Below, in pieces: positions 33,529-41,983 of a DNA stretch of 64,000 nucleotides (its first letter is position 1; each line of letters opens with the position of its first letter). The stretch spans positions 124,001 through 188,000 of the forward strand of contig NZ_JAIVKY010000008.1 of assembly GCF_020524325.1 (NCBI RefSeq). The letters are read 5' to 3'. A program made the translations under genes and the position numbers. Below the pieces are notes generated by a model, which saw only the letters and a program-made list of their open reading frames with translations, was not told where the DNA came from and ran no database searches. The DNA is from Sutcliffiella horikoshii (GTDB lineage Bacteria > Bacillota > Bacilli > Bacillales > Bacillaceae_I).

Positions 33529-34632
33529 TTATTTAGAACGGATACGAGATTCCGTTTCAATGTCGAAGAAGTGGCATTTGTTCATGTCCAATGCAAGTTG
33601 AAGCTTTTGTTGAGGCTTCACATCTGTACGGGAATCAACACGTGCTACGAAGTCTTGGCCATTGATTTGAGAATAAAGCATAGATTCTGCACCAAGAAGC
33701 TCAGATACTTCAATTACAGCTGTAATAGTAGTACCAACAGATGATTCAATGAATACTGGCTCATCGTGGATATCTTCTGGACGAATTCCAAGGATGATTT
33801 CTTTTCCTACATAACCTTGGTCACGAAGAACTTTCATTTTTCCTTCCGGAACAGCAATCTTCTGTTCGCCAATTAGGAATGCTCCATCTTCAAGTTTACC
33901 GTTGAAGAAGTTCATAGCAGGGGATCCAATGAATCCGCCTACGAATACGTTTTCTGGGTTTTCGTAAACTTCTTTAGGTGAACCAACTTGCTGGATGATA
34001 CCATCTTTCATAACAACTAGGCGTGTAGCCATTGTCATTGCTTCTGTTTGGTCATGCGTTACATAGATTGTTGTTGTTTGCAGACGTTGGTGAAGCTTAG
34101 AAATTTCGGCACGCATCGCTACACGAAGCTTTGCATCAAGGTTGGATAAAGGCTCATCCATTAAGAATACTTTTGCATCACGAACGATTGCACGCCCAAG
34201 TGCTACACGTTGACGCTGACCACCGGATAATGCTTTTGGTTTACGATCAAGGTATTGCTCCAAGCCAAGGATTGCTGCAGCTTCTTTAACGCGGCGGTCA
34301 ATCTCTTCTTTAGGGAACTTACGTAATTTTAATCCGAATGCCATGTTGTCATATACATTCATGTGAGGATATAGTGCATAGTTTTGGAATACCATTGCGA
34401 TGTCGCGGTCTTTTGGTGCAACGTCATTCATTCTTTTGCCGTCGATTACGAAGTCACCTTTTGAGATTTCTTCAAGACCAGCAATCATACGTAGAGTTGT
34501 AGATTTACCGCAACCTGATGGACCTACGAATACGATGAATTCTTTGTCTTTAATGTGTAGGTTGAAGTCTTTAACTGCTGTTACGTCGCCTTCGTAGACT
34601 TTGTAGATATGATCTAATTGTAATTCTGCCAT
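33529..34632 (-). CDS. msmX: Multi-sugar ABC transporter ATPase
   Basis: The 367-residue ATPase of the MalK/UgpC class has Walker A VGPSGCGKSTT, signature LSGGQRQRVALGRAIVR, Walker B LMDEPLSNLDAKLR and switch IYVTHDQTEAMT. A C-terminal OB-like regulatory domain contains the ILGIRPEDIHDEP motif. Length and sequence fit B. subtilis MsmX, the shared motor for several oligosaccharide importers. This explains why no permease is adjacent. yxkF lies upstream as in B. subtilis. Candidate cre sites stand upstream of the start. Confidence 0.92.
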   Translation of the reverse strand: MAELQLDHIYKVYEGDVTAVKDFNLHIKDKEFIVFVGPSGCGKSTTLRMIAGLEEISKGDFVIDGKRMNDVAPKDRDIAMVFQNYALYPHMNVYDNMAFGLKLRKFPKEEIDRRVKEAAAILGLEQYLDRKPKALSGGQRQRVALGRAIVRDAKVFLMDEPLSNLDAKLRVAMRAEISKLHQRLQTTTIYVTHDQTEAMTMATRLVVMKDGIIQQVGSPKEVYENPENVFVGGFIGSPAMNFFNGKLEDGAFLIGEQKIAVPEGKMKVLRDQGYVGKEIILGIRPEDIHDEPVFIESSVGTTITAVIEVSELLGAESMLYSQINGQDFVARVDSRTDVKPQQKLQLALDMNKCHFFDIETESRIRSK

Positions 34633-34647
34633 GTGTGTTTCCCCCTA

Positions 34648-34661
34648 TGAAATCGTTTTCT
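34648..34661. promoter_or_regulatory. Candidate cre site (CcpA) of msmX
   Basis: TGAAATCGTTTTCT matches the cre consensus TGWNANCGNTNWCA at all fixed positions except the last. A weaker candidate (two mismatches) lies at about 34681-34694. Confidence 0.4.
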
Positions 34662-34709
34662 TAATCTGATATTAGTGTACCGAAAACGCATACATTTCGT
34701 AAATGTACA

Positions 34710-34751
34710 AGTTGCACAAAAAAAAGCAACGTCTTTGTGCAACGTTACTTT
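34710..34751 (-). terminator. Displaced terminator of yxkF
   Basis: On the reverse strand AAAGTAACGT and ACGTTGCTTT can pair around TGCACAAAG, followed by a T tract. It lies about 380 bases beyond the yxkF stop because repeat R2 sits between them. Confidence 0.55.
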
Positions 34752-34767
34752 AGATTCATAAAAACAA

Positions 34768-35116
34768 TTGATTTTCGTTTCAGGCGCTTCGCTTGCCTGC
34801 GGCGATCCGTGAGGCTCCTTACTCCTATGGTGGCAATTGAGAAATACTTGGATTTTAACGGTTGTATAGACGCCGCTGTTGATTTCCGCAAATGGCTTCG
34901 CTTTCCTAGGGGCGCTGCTGGAGCCTCCTCGGCAAGCCTGCGGGGTCTCCACCTAGCACTATCTCCCTCAGGAGTCTTCGCCTTTTGCTCCAATCACCAG
35001 CTAGGGATTTATGAAAATTTTATGTTGTCAGATTTTCAGTTGCCCCTACAGTTCCGGGGTCTCACCTGTCCCTTCCTCCCGCGGGCGTCTGCGCGCCTTC
35101 CACTACAATCAACTTG
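34768..35116. repeat. Dispersed palindromic repeat, copy R2 (nested form)
   Basis: The outer type I halves (GATTTTCGTTTCAGGCGC... and ...GCGCGCCTTCCACTACAATC) are interrupted by a type II unit. That unit runs from about GATTTCCGCAAATGGCTTCG to GCTCCAATCACCAGCTAGG, with spacers on both sides. The same nested layout in opposite orientation occurs in R4. The block is flanked by a 12-bp direct repeat, CAACGTTACTTT, at 34740-34751 and 35129-35140. Confidence 0.8.
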
Positions 35117-35133
35117 GTTATTGCATTACAACG

Positions 35134-36030
35134 TTACTTTTCAATGATGATGATTGCTAGGTAGGCGGCCATGGCGCCTTGAAAGTTTTTTATGTCTATG
35201 CCTGTTCGTTCGATGAACTTATCGATCCGGTATTGAAGGCTGTTGCGGTGCATGAATAGTTTTTTGGCTGTCAGTGATACATTCATATTATTTTCTATAT
35301 ATACTTTTACGCTTTGCAGAAGTTCTTTTTCATCTTCAAGCATTGTGCCAAACATCTTTTTGATATATAAAACTTGTTCAGGATCAATGTTTTCTGTCAG
35401 CATGAAAGGAAGGGCGTGTTGAAACGTATGTATATTTGCCTGCTTCCTTGCTTGTAACGATCGTTCAAAGCACTTTTGCTCCCAGTGAAATAAGTCTGTT
35501 AAGTTTTCCTCTAAGTTTGTGTATATTCCGATATACAATTTCACATTTGTATAAAAGTCGGAGGCGGTGATGTCGATGATGTCATGAAGAGGAACGCTTT
35601 CCTCTGCTTTCAATTCAGGCATAAAGTCTACCATTACGCCGCTGGTAAAGTTTCTCCAAATAATCTCTAAATCGTTATCAAAAAAAGCAATCAGAGCTTC
35701 TTTCCATTCCTCCTTATTCAACAATGGTTCTGAGAATTCAAAGTGGATAAAGCGTAAAGGCCTTGGTTGGGTGTATGGACTCTTTTGAGGAGCGCGGCCG
35801 AAAAATAATTCATGCCACCAATGTTCCTTTTCACTCATGGATAGTTGGTGTTCTTCTACTTTTTGTAAAAAAGTTTCTAATAGCAGTATATCTTTTGCAG
35901 TCAATGCATCTTTTTCTATTCCATAATAATCATTGTCTGAGGAAGTGAACCAAAGATAACGTGAAAAACTATGTGGGGAGGATGTCTGGATGAGCGCATC
36001 CTTAAATATTTTTTTTAAGTGGTTGTACAT
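35134..36030 (-). CDS. yxkF: PucR-type helix-turn-helix regulator
   Basis: The 298-residue protein has the PucR/CdaR C-terminal helix-turn-helix at about residues 240-290 (NVSLTAKKLFMHRNSLQYRI). The N-terminal sensor region matches no clear domain. The msmX neighbour on the same strand identifies it as the yxkF orthologue. The regulated genes are unknown. Its stop codon lies inside one copy of the 12-bp direct repeat that flanks repeat R2. Confidence 0.8.
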   Translation of the reverse strand: MYNHLKKIFKDALIQTSSPHSFSRYLWFTSSDNDYYGIEKDALTAKDILLLETFLQKVEEHQLSMSEKEHWWHELFFGRAPQKSPYTQPRPLRFIHFEFSEPLLNKEEWKEALIAFFDNDLEIIWRNFTSGVMVDFMPELKAEESVPLHDIIDITASDFYTNVKLYIGIYTNLEENLTDLFHWEQKCFERSLQARKQANIHTFQHALPFMLTENIDPEQVLYIKKMFGTMLEDEKELLQSVKVYIENNMNVSLTAKKLFMHRNSLQYRIDKFIERTGIDIKNFQGAMAAYLAIIIIEK

Positions 36031-36102
36031 GGTTAATCCCTTTCCTTCTGAGCTATTCTTTTTATTATATCGAAGAGAACGCAGTATACAAAGGAATTAA
36101 AA

Positions 36103-36127
36103 AACTCTTCCAAAAAGGGAAGAGTTA
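36103..36127 (-). terminator. Distal copy of the yhe operon terminator
   Basis: AACTCTTCC and GGAAGAGTT form a 9-bp hairpin; on the reverse strand it is followed by six T. An identical 25-base copy without the T tract lies at 36338-36362. Confidence 0.75.
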
Positions 36128-36337
36128 CAGTGTGTAGACAAAGCTAAAAATAATGAAATTCTCTAGTTGATCGCAGTGGAAGGAGCGAAGACTCCTGCGG
36201 GAGGAAAGGACATGGAAGACCCCGCAGGGCGTAGCCCGAGGAGGCTTCCGGACTGCCCGCGGAAAGCGAAGCTCCTGAAACGGAGATCAACTCTTCCAAC
36301 AGATAACCTAACTAGTTTATAGTTTGTCGACAGTCTG
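36128..36337. mobile_element. MITE-like 210-bp element inserted into a terminator
   Basis: The element starts CAGTGTGTAGACAAAG and ends, read from the other strand, CAGACTGTCGACAAAC, giving imperfect terminal inverted repeats. The 25-base terminator hairpin is directly repeated on both sides, as expected for a target-site duplication. No coding capacity is present. Confidence 0.6.
36153..36296. repeat. Dispersed palindromic repeat, copy R3 (type I, single)
   Basis: It runs from AGTTGATCGCAGTGGAAGG to ACGGAGATCAACT, with AGTTGATC/GATCAACT at the two ends, inside the MITE-like element. Confidence 0.8.
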
Positions 36338-36362
36338 AACTCTTCCAAAAAGGGAAGAGTTA
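36338..36362 (-). terminator. Proximal copy of the yhe operon terminator hairpin
   Basis: Same 25 bases as 36103-36127, overlapping the TAA stop of the last yhe gene. It has lost the T tract because the inserted element follows. Confidence 0.6.
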
Positions 36363-36545
36363 ATGTTGCTCTTTAGGTGGTTCTTCTTTTTCAAGATCTC
36401 GTGCTTCTTCTATGTTCGTGTAGCGGTCCCTTTCGAAGACGCTTCCGCCTGCAAGCCCTTCATTGATATACCTGTCAACATCCATGAAGTACTCATCCCT
36501 GCCTTCATTCTGTGAGCCTTTATTGGTCTTTTTCTCTTCTGACAT
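36360..36545 (-). CDS. Small acidic hypothetical protein
   Basis: The 61-residue, very hydrophilic protein (MSEEKKTNKGSQNEGRDEYF...) has no hydrophobic segment. AAGGAGGG stands eight bases before the ATG at 36545; the frame is open 19 codons further upstream without ribosome binding site. The central EYFMDVDRYINEGLAGGSVF stretch is the only ordered-looking part. It is last in the spore-associated yhe operon and may share its timing. No family recognised. Confidence 0.6.
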   Translation of the reverse strand: MSEEKKTNKGSQNEGRDEYFMDVDRYINEGLAGGSVFERDRYTNIEEARDLEKEEPPKEQH

Positions 36546-36598
36546 AAATAAATCCCTCCTTTTTTCTTTAGTTTCTCTAAAGGAGGGAAAATGATTCT

Positions 36599-36811
36599 TC
36601 AATCATATACGTGGAATAGCATGAGTTCGTGAATCTGAGCTTCCACGGCTTGTTTTTCTTCTTCGGAAAAGGTCTGTGATTCTGGCCATTCAATGGAACC
36701 GTTTTTATGATAGACGGCTTTAATGGCGTGCCCTTTGTAAAAAAAGGAAAGATGCCAGCCTGGTAGTTGGTTGTTTTGATAGAAAGGTTTTAATTGGAAG
36801 TGTGAAATCAT
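36599..36811 (-). CDS. yheE: YheE-like protein (DUF5342)
   Basis: The 70-residue protein resembles B. subtilis YheE in length and in ISHFQLKPFYQN, AVYHKNGSIEW and QIHELMLFHVYD. Its function is unknown. It lies immediately downstream of the ATP-grasp genes as in B. subtilis, on the same strand. Confidence 0.8.
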   Translation of the reverse strand: MISHFQLKPFYQNNQLPGWHLSFFYKGHAIKAVYHKNGSIEWPESQTFSEEEKQAVEAQIHELMLFHVYD

Positions 36812-36859
36812 GCCTTTTCCTCCTCATGTTGTCATGTCTACTAGTAACTTTATTCGACA

Positions 36860-38053
36860 TTATGTGAAGGATTCCTGCATGGAAAAGCCGGATCGTTCAT
36901 AGAAAACCTTGGTAATACTTTCAGTTGCCCGCTGCTTGATTTGGGCCTCATCAAAATCCATCGGCTTGGCATTCAATTCAAAGATATAATGTTTCCCTTC
37001 CGCAGTTATTCCAATGTCGGCCGAAAATTCCCCAATATCATCATAAAAAGAAGAGAGCTGTTTTCCACATTGGTTAATTAGTTGTTCGATTGTTTCATGG
37101 TCGGTTTTAATCGGAAGTTCTTCTGTTGAAACTATTACTCCGCCAGCAGGAACGTGGGTAGTTACCTGCTGCTTCTTAGCCATTCGAACCCCTACTCCAG
37201 TAATAGAGAAGCGGTTGCCGCTTGAGTGTGCCAATACTCGGTAATCGAATTTTTTACCTTTCATCGGCAAAGTGGTGATGGCTTCTTGGATGATATAAGA
37301 ATGTAAGGATTCTTCTTTTTCAAAATAATTGGCAAGTTTACTTATGGACGGAAATAGGACAGTGGTAGTGGATGTTGATTTCATTAAAAATGTGTTTCCA
37401 TTTCGTGTAATAAGGAAAACGCCTTTTCCTTTCTTGCTTTTTCTTTTTTTAATGTACACTTCAGGGTATGTCGTTAGGTATTCCATTAAGGTTTGTTCAG
37501 ATAGAAGGTCCGTTTTTGGTAGATGGTGTTGCAATACTTCATTATCTTTCAGCTGTAAATATAACTCCCACTTGTCAAAGAAATGAGGATTGAACACAGG
37601 AATATGATAAAGGGAGGTCAGTTTATCTGTTTGTTCTAAGAAAAGTTTTTCGTCCTCATATCGTAACAAACGGTTATACAAAAGATCAGGAAGTGGGGTT
37701 TGTATCTTTACCCATTGATCTTGTGATGGCAAATAACAAAATCCCTCTATCCCATCCTCCGTCAGTTGCTGTGGAGTAACCACTACGGATAATCCACCAG
37801 TCTGTTGGAGATTTCGTTGTATTCTTTTAAAAAGGCCGATATTTCCTACAAATCCGTCTTTCTTCGGACTAGCTAAAATACCGATAAGGGGACCTGCTTT
37901 CCATTCCTTTAGTTGAAAAGGGAAGCTAAGGGCTTTGCTTGTATGCTCTTTTTTATAGGGGACAGAAAAGTACTTTCCCATTGTCACTTTCTTTTCATCA
38001 TCAAAACGCTGGTACCAGGTCTGGGAGGCAATCTCATAAAATAGCTCAATCAT
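36860..38053 (-). CDS. YheC/YheD-type ATP-grasp protein with degenerate nucleotide loop
   Basis: The 397-residue protein has the C-terminal metal/ATP site ADIGITAEGKHYIFELNAKPM. The central loop that reads KPxNGSxGxG in its neighbours is here KKRKSKKGKGVFLI, so nucleotide binding may be altered or lost. The VPAGG segment of the family is kept (THVPAGGVIVS). B. subtilis YheC and YheD are endospore coat-associated proteins; catalytic activity has not been established to my knowledge. It overlaps the upstream paralogue by four bases. Confidence 0.8.
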   Translation of the reverse strand: MIELFYEIASQTWYQRFDDEKKVTMGKYFSVPYKKEHTSKALSFPFQLKEWKAGPLIGILASPKKDGFVGNIGLFKRIQRNLQQTGGLSVVVTPQQLTEDGIEGFCYLPSQDQWVKIQTPLPDLLYNRLLRYEDEKLFLEQTDKLTSLYHIPVFNPHFFDKWELYLQLKDNEVLQHHLPKTDLLSEQTLMEYLTTYPEVYIKKRKSKKGKGVFLITRNGNTFLMKSTSTTTVLFPSISKLANYFEKEESLHSYIIQEAITTLPMKGKKFDYRVLAHSSGNRFSITGVGVRMAKKQQVTTHVPAGGVIVSTEELPIKTDHETIEQLINQCGKQLSSFYDDIGEFSADIGITAEGKHYIFELNAKPMDFDEAQIKQRATESITKVFYERSGFSMQESFT

Positions 38054-39417
38054 GAAAAAACACCTTCCGGATTTTTTATTGTATGTTCGGTCAAATACAC
38101 CGCATATTCAATGGACAGCTTACGTGTTAGAATGTCTTCGTTTCTCAATTTTGGATGAAAGAAGATGGAGCGCCCAGGTTTGGAATTTGCTTCAAACATC
38201 CAAAGCTTGTGGTCTTTATCCAGTCCAAAATCAAAACCGATCTCTCCGATAAATCCAGGCATATGTGTATCAATGGCATTGCTGATTAAAAGGGAAGCTT
38301 GAGACAACTTATGGATCACTGCCTCTTGTTCTTCTTTATCTGTAAAGATTTCGGAAACCGTCTTGATTACTCCGCCGCTGTTGGCGTGGGTGGTAATGCT
38401 TCCTTTGCCACTAAGCTTAGCAGCCATTGCACTTACGACCCAATTTCCTTGCTCATCTTTATTGGTATGCACGCGAAAATCAACGAAGGAATCATCCACT
38501 TTTAATAAGGGAATACCTTGTTGAATGAGATAACAAGACAAGTCCTTGTTTTTCATGACATGAGCTAACAGGGATTCGAGGGAAGAGGAGCGCTGCAGTT
38601 TATTGACAAACTCCTCATTTTTATAACGGGCATAATATGCTTCTTCTTCCCGGTTATAAATGATTTTGTAAACGCCAAGTCCCAGACTGCCATTGGTAGG
38701 TTTCAGATAAATGAAAGGATATTTAGACAATAATTTTTCCATCTTAGCAATAGAAACGTCATTATGCGTTTCAGGAAGGTAAGGAACAATATTTTCCTCT
38801 ATCATAAGCTTCTGATGGATATCCCATTTGTTGAAAAAGCCAGGGTTGAACCAGGGAATCGCATAATCTGTTTGCATTTTTTCTCTCGTTTGTGCGAGCA
38901 ACCGATGTTTTTCTGTTCGCCTGTTGGGAAGGCGATCGTAAACAACATGTGGAAAAGGGAGGGTCTTTTTTTTCCAACCTTGTTCTGTAAACATGAACCC
39001 TTCCATAGTACCCTCTTCCCAGTCAATATGATTGGCGCCGAAAAGAAACATATATGCACCAACTTTTCTCTCCGTTGCTAGCAGTTTGGAGAAGAATAAA
39101 GAGCGTTCTCCTATAGGCCGGATCATGGAACTCGTAAAGCCTGCCGTAAATATTCCAATTAGCGGACCTAGGTGAAGGGTGCCTTCATGAACGAATACAT
39201 GAATGTTCCCTTCATAAGGAAGAAGCAACTTTTTGAATAAGGATTCCGAAAGATAAAGAGAATGCCCGCCATGTAAAATTCCATGACAGGAATACTGATG
39301 TGTTCCAAAAGCTATCGATTCTATTTGGACGGTGCTGAGCTGCTCTGGAACAAGAATTTGGTGTTCTTTTAAGTCATCTCTGCATTTAACAGGTATGAGT
39401 GCTTTCATCATCATCAA
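38050..39417 (-). CDS. yheD: YheC/YheD-type ATP-grasp spore protein
   Basis: The 455-residue family member has YLKPTNGSLGLGVYKI as nucleotide-binding loop and GEIGFDFGLDKDHKLWMFEAN followed by SKPG as the metal-binding end. The N-terminal 120 residues form a separate beta-rich domain shared with the 458-residue paralogue at 40489-41865. Four start-like codons in a row (TTG ATG ATG ATG) behind GGGAG make the exact start uncertain. Either this gene or the one at 40489 is the yheD orthologue. Confidence 0.82.
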   Translation of the reverse strand: MMMMKALIPVKCRDDLKEHQILVPEQLSTVQIESIAFGTHQYSCHGILHGGHSLYLSESLFKKLLLPYEGNIHVFVHEGTLHLGPLIGIFTAGFTSSMIRPIGERSLFFSKLLATERKVGAYMFLFGANHIDWEEGTMEGFMFTEQGWKKKTLPFPHVVYDRLPNRRTEKHRLLAQTREKMQTDYAIPWFNPGFFNKWDIHQKLMIEENIVPYLPETHNDVSIAKMEKLLSKYPFIYLKPTNGSLGLGVYKIIYNREEEAYYARYKNEEFVNKLQRSSSLESLLAHVMKNKDLSCYLIQQGIPLLKVDDSFVDFRVHTNKDEQGNWVVSAMAAKLSGKGSITTHANSGGVIKTVSEIFTDKEEQEAVIHKLSQASLLISNAIDTHMPGFIGEIGFDFGLDKDHKLWMFEANSKPGRSIFFHPKLRNEDILTRKLSIEYAVYLTEHTIKNPEGVFS

Positions 39418-39428
39418 CTCCCGTTTTC

Positions 39429-40487
39429 TTACCTTTTGATAGACGACAAGTAACTGCAGTACTTGCTCGGGGCTTCATAGATTTCTGCCTGTACAGAAGG
39501 AGAAGCCATTGTTACTATCTTATGACCGGGCTTTGAATTAATATCTAAAATCCATAAATTATAGTCAGGATCAATCCCGATATCTATCCCCAATTCAAAA
39601 AGAGGGGAGATTGTCTGGTCAATCGCAGTAGGGAGATAGTCTACAATAACCTGCAGTTTCTTTTCTAATCCCTCTCTTTTTGCACGCTGCAGACCATTAG
39701 TAATGACAGAGAAAGGTAGCATTTCCCCGCCACCTGCAAGATTGGATGTAATATGATTCTTTGGGCCTGTCCGGATACACCGTACTCTTTCCGTCCAGTT
39801 TCCCTCTTCATTTTTTTGGAGAAATATCCTTAAATCAAAGGGAACATCCCTTTTATTTTGCAACGGAAGAAAAGGTTGGAAAATATACTCTGTAACCTTC
39901 ATACGGCTATGTAGCCAATTTCTTAAATGATTATCTGTCCTAAATATATAGAGTGATTCTCCTGGCTGAACCACTTCTTTTACAATATATTGCCCTTCAA
40001 TCCGTTCAACTTTAATTAATCCTCTCCCTTGGGAGCCATTAATGGGTTTAATTAGCCAACATTTTTGTTGACGAAAGTGTGATATGAAAAATGTGACGCT
40101 TGTAAGTTTCTTTGTTAGAGGAAAGAAGGCTTGAATTTCTGGTATGGATGTTAACTTGTTATAGACTTCCCATTTATTTGGAAGTCCATACCCGAGAAAC
40201 TGAACATTTTCCTTCAACTTCAATGAGTCTGTTCCTGCCTTAAAGAGTTGCGCTTTCTTGGTTCCGTAATAACAACGGTCATAAATAAAGGAAGGAATGG
40301 GAAATGTGGAGTCTTTCCATTCCTTCTTGTCTGAAGTGTACATGAGACCTGATACGTGAGAGGTGCTTTCTGTTAATTGAGTTGGCGAAATAATGCATAT
40401 CATAACACCATTTTTCGCAGCATGGTCGGCTATTTTTGTAAGGTAAAAAGTCGGTTGTGAAAATGAGAGGACACCTAGGGTGATCAT
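39429..40487 (-). CDS. yheC: YheC-type ATP-grasp spore protein
   Basis: The 352-residue protein lacks the N-terminal domain of the two long paralogues, matching the shorter B. subtilis YheC. Nucleotide loop: LIKPINGSQGRGLIKV. The metal site reads ELGIDIGIDPDYNLWILDIN, with Asp where the neighbours have Glu (EVN or EAN). ATGA-type proximity to the upstream gene (1-base gap) supports one operon. Confidence 0.82.
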   Translation of the reverse strand: MITLGVLSFSQPTFYLTKIADHAAKNGVMICIISPTQLTESTSHVSGLMYTSDKKEWKDSTFPIPSFIYDRCYYGTKKAQLFKAGTDSLKLKENVQFLGYGLPNKWEVYNKLTSIPEIQAFFPLTKKLTSVTFFISHFRQQKCWLIKPINGSQGRGLIKVERIEGQYIVKEVVQPGESLYIFRTDNHLRNWLHSRMKVTEYIFQPFLPLQNKRDVPFDLRIFLQKNEEGNWTERVRCIRTGPKNHITSNLAGGGEMLPFSVITNGLQRAKREGLEKKLQVIVDYLPTAIDQTISPLFELGIDIGIDPDYNLWILDINSKPGHKIVTMASPSVQAEIYEAPSKYCSYLSSIKR

Positions 40488-40488
40488 A

Positions 40489-41865
40489 TTATCTCTCCTT
40501 TAAGTGTTCGTGTATAAGGTATAAACAGTAGATGATGACAGCTTTGGCAGAAGGGCGGATGCTTCTTGCGTTTACTGGTTGATCTAAATTCTTGGATGGT
40601 TTTGTATTTACCTCAATAATCCAAGGATGGCCGGTGTTATCAATAGCAAGATCGATGCCCAATTCACCGAAAACTCCATCTGAAGCAGCTCCGATTTCGT
40701 TTGCCACTTCAAGTGCCAATTCCTTTAATAGTTTTCGGATTTGTGGTAGTTCCCTTGTGTCGAATTTCGTTCGTAGTACATGTTGGACAGAAAGCATTTC
40801 TCCTCCCTGGGCCAGATTCGACACGAATGATCCACTCTTTGATGCCCTGGCGGTAGAGGAGGTAACCTGCCAGCGATTATTTTCGGTGCGATGACACAGA
40901 TAGCGGAAATCAACAGGTCTCCCATCTAAGTGAAGTAAATCTAATCCTTGCTGGAGAATATATTGCCTTTTTTTAATTTCAGGAGAAAGTCGCTTGTACA
41001 AATCAGTAATACTGCTGTATGTTTGGGATACTTGTTGTTGAATCGAAGAGTAATCCAATGTGTATCCCTCTTCCGTTTTAGAGACTTTAAATATTTGTTT
41101 TCCTTGACTGCCGTTGATTGGTTTCAAAAAAAGTGTAGAGTGAGTTTCTAACCATGACTCCAGTCGTTTGGCAGAAAATAGCGCTGTCTCCGGCAAATAA
41201 GGAGCCAAGTGATCAGCGATGGCAAGTTGCTCATGCACGGTCCATTTATTAAGAAAATGATCATTAAAGTAAGGAATCTCCCATTCTTGCAGTTGTTCGG
41301 TTAATTCATGAAACATTTCACTCTTCTCGTTCGTACGTTTATGGAGACGGTTATGCACCACCTGAGGATAAGGAAGCAATGCTTTGTTCCAGTTATTGTT
41401 TTCCATGTAGTATCCTTCGATAAGTTTTTCTTTCCAATGATTGTGAAGGGAGAAAACATAGAAGATAATTCCGATATCCTCCGAATAGTTGGCGAGCTCC
41501 ATGCAATACTCTTCAATGGATTTAAGATCGATGCACTCTTCATCTTTCATTCCGATTTCAGTAAGCAGTGCGATAACGGGACCAATATGCAGTGTGTTAG
41601 ATTCACTGTTATACGTGATGAGGTAGGTTCGTTCCTCTTCAAAAAGAAACAAGGACTTCTGGATACTTCGGTCCATTTTCAACACATTTTCTACTATATT
41701 GATAGTTACGATATTACACGTCATTGTATTCCGGCTACATTGAACGGTAAATAAAGATATATGTTCTGGAAGCTTTAATTTTTTTGCTAAAGCTTCACTT
41801 ATTTGTATAATTGGTACAGGTGTATTATTTTCAATAGGTATTACCCTTGCTGCTAAAAAATTCAT
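40489..41865 (-). CDS. yheD: YheC/YheD-type ATP-grasp spore protein, first gene of the cluster
   Basis: The 458-residue paralogue of the gene at 38050 has FLKPINGSQGKQIFKV as loop and GELGIDLAIDNTGHPWIIEVN followed by TKPS as the C-terminal site. All functional motifs are intact. It heads a six-gene run on the reverse strand ending at 36360. Its control region is shared with the divergent yheB and contains the small palindrome GGGGAATTTTCCCC at about 41913. A sporulation sigma-factor promoter is expected from the family but could not be assigned with confidence. Confidence 0.82.
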   Translation of the reverse strand: MNFLAARVIPIENNTPVPIIQISEALAKKLKLPEHISLFTVQCSRNTMTCNIVTINIVENVLKMDRSIQKSLFLFEEERTYLITYNSESNTLHIGPVIALLTEIGMKDEECIDLKSIEEYCMELANYSEDIGIIFYVFSLHNHWKEKLIEGYYMENNNWNKALLPYPQVVHNRLHKRTNEKSEMFHELTEQLQEWEIPYFNDHFLNKWTVHEQLAIADHLAPYLPETALFSAKRLESWLETHSTLFLKPINGSQGKQIFKVSKTEEGYTLDYSSIQQQVSQTYSSITDLYKRLSPEIKKRQYILQQGLDLLHLDGRPVDFRYLCHRTENNRWQVTSSTARASKSGSFVSNLAQGGEMLSVQHVLRTKFDTRELPQIRKLLKELALEVANEIGAASDGVFGELGIDLAIDNTGHPWIIEVNTKPSKNLDQPVNARSIRPSAKAVIIYCLYLIHEHLKER

Positions 41866-41983
41866 GTTTTTCCCTCATTTTTTGTCTAAGGTTAGGCAGT
41901 TTAGGAGAAACAGGGGAATTTTCCCCACAATCTATAGTATTGAAATGAAGATAAATCGGTGATTAGAAAGAGGTTGACGATAG

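Noticed and set aside
36128-36337. Complete insertion sequence
   Set aside because: At 210 bp there is no room for a transposase; at most it is a non-autonomous element.
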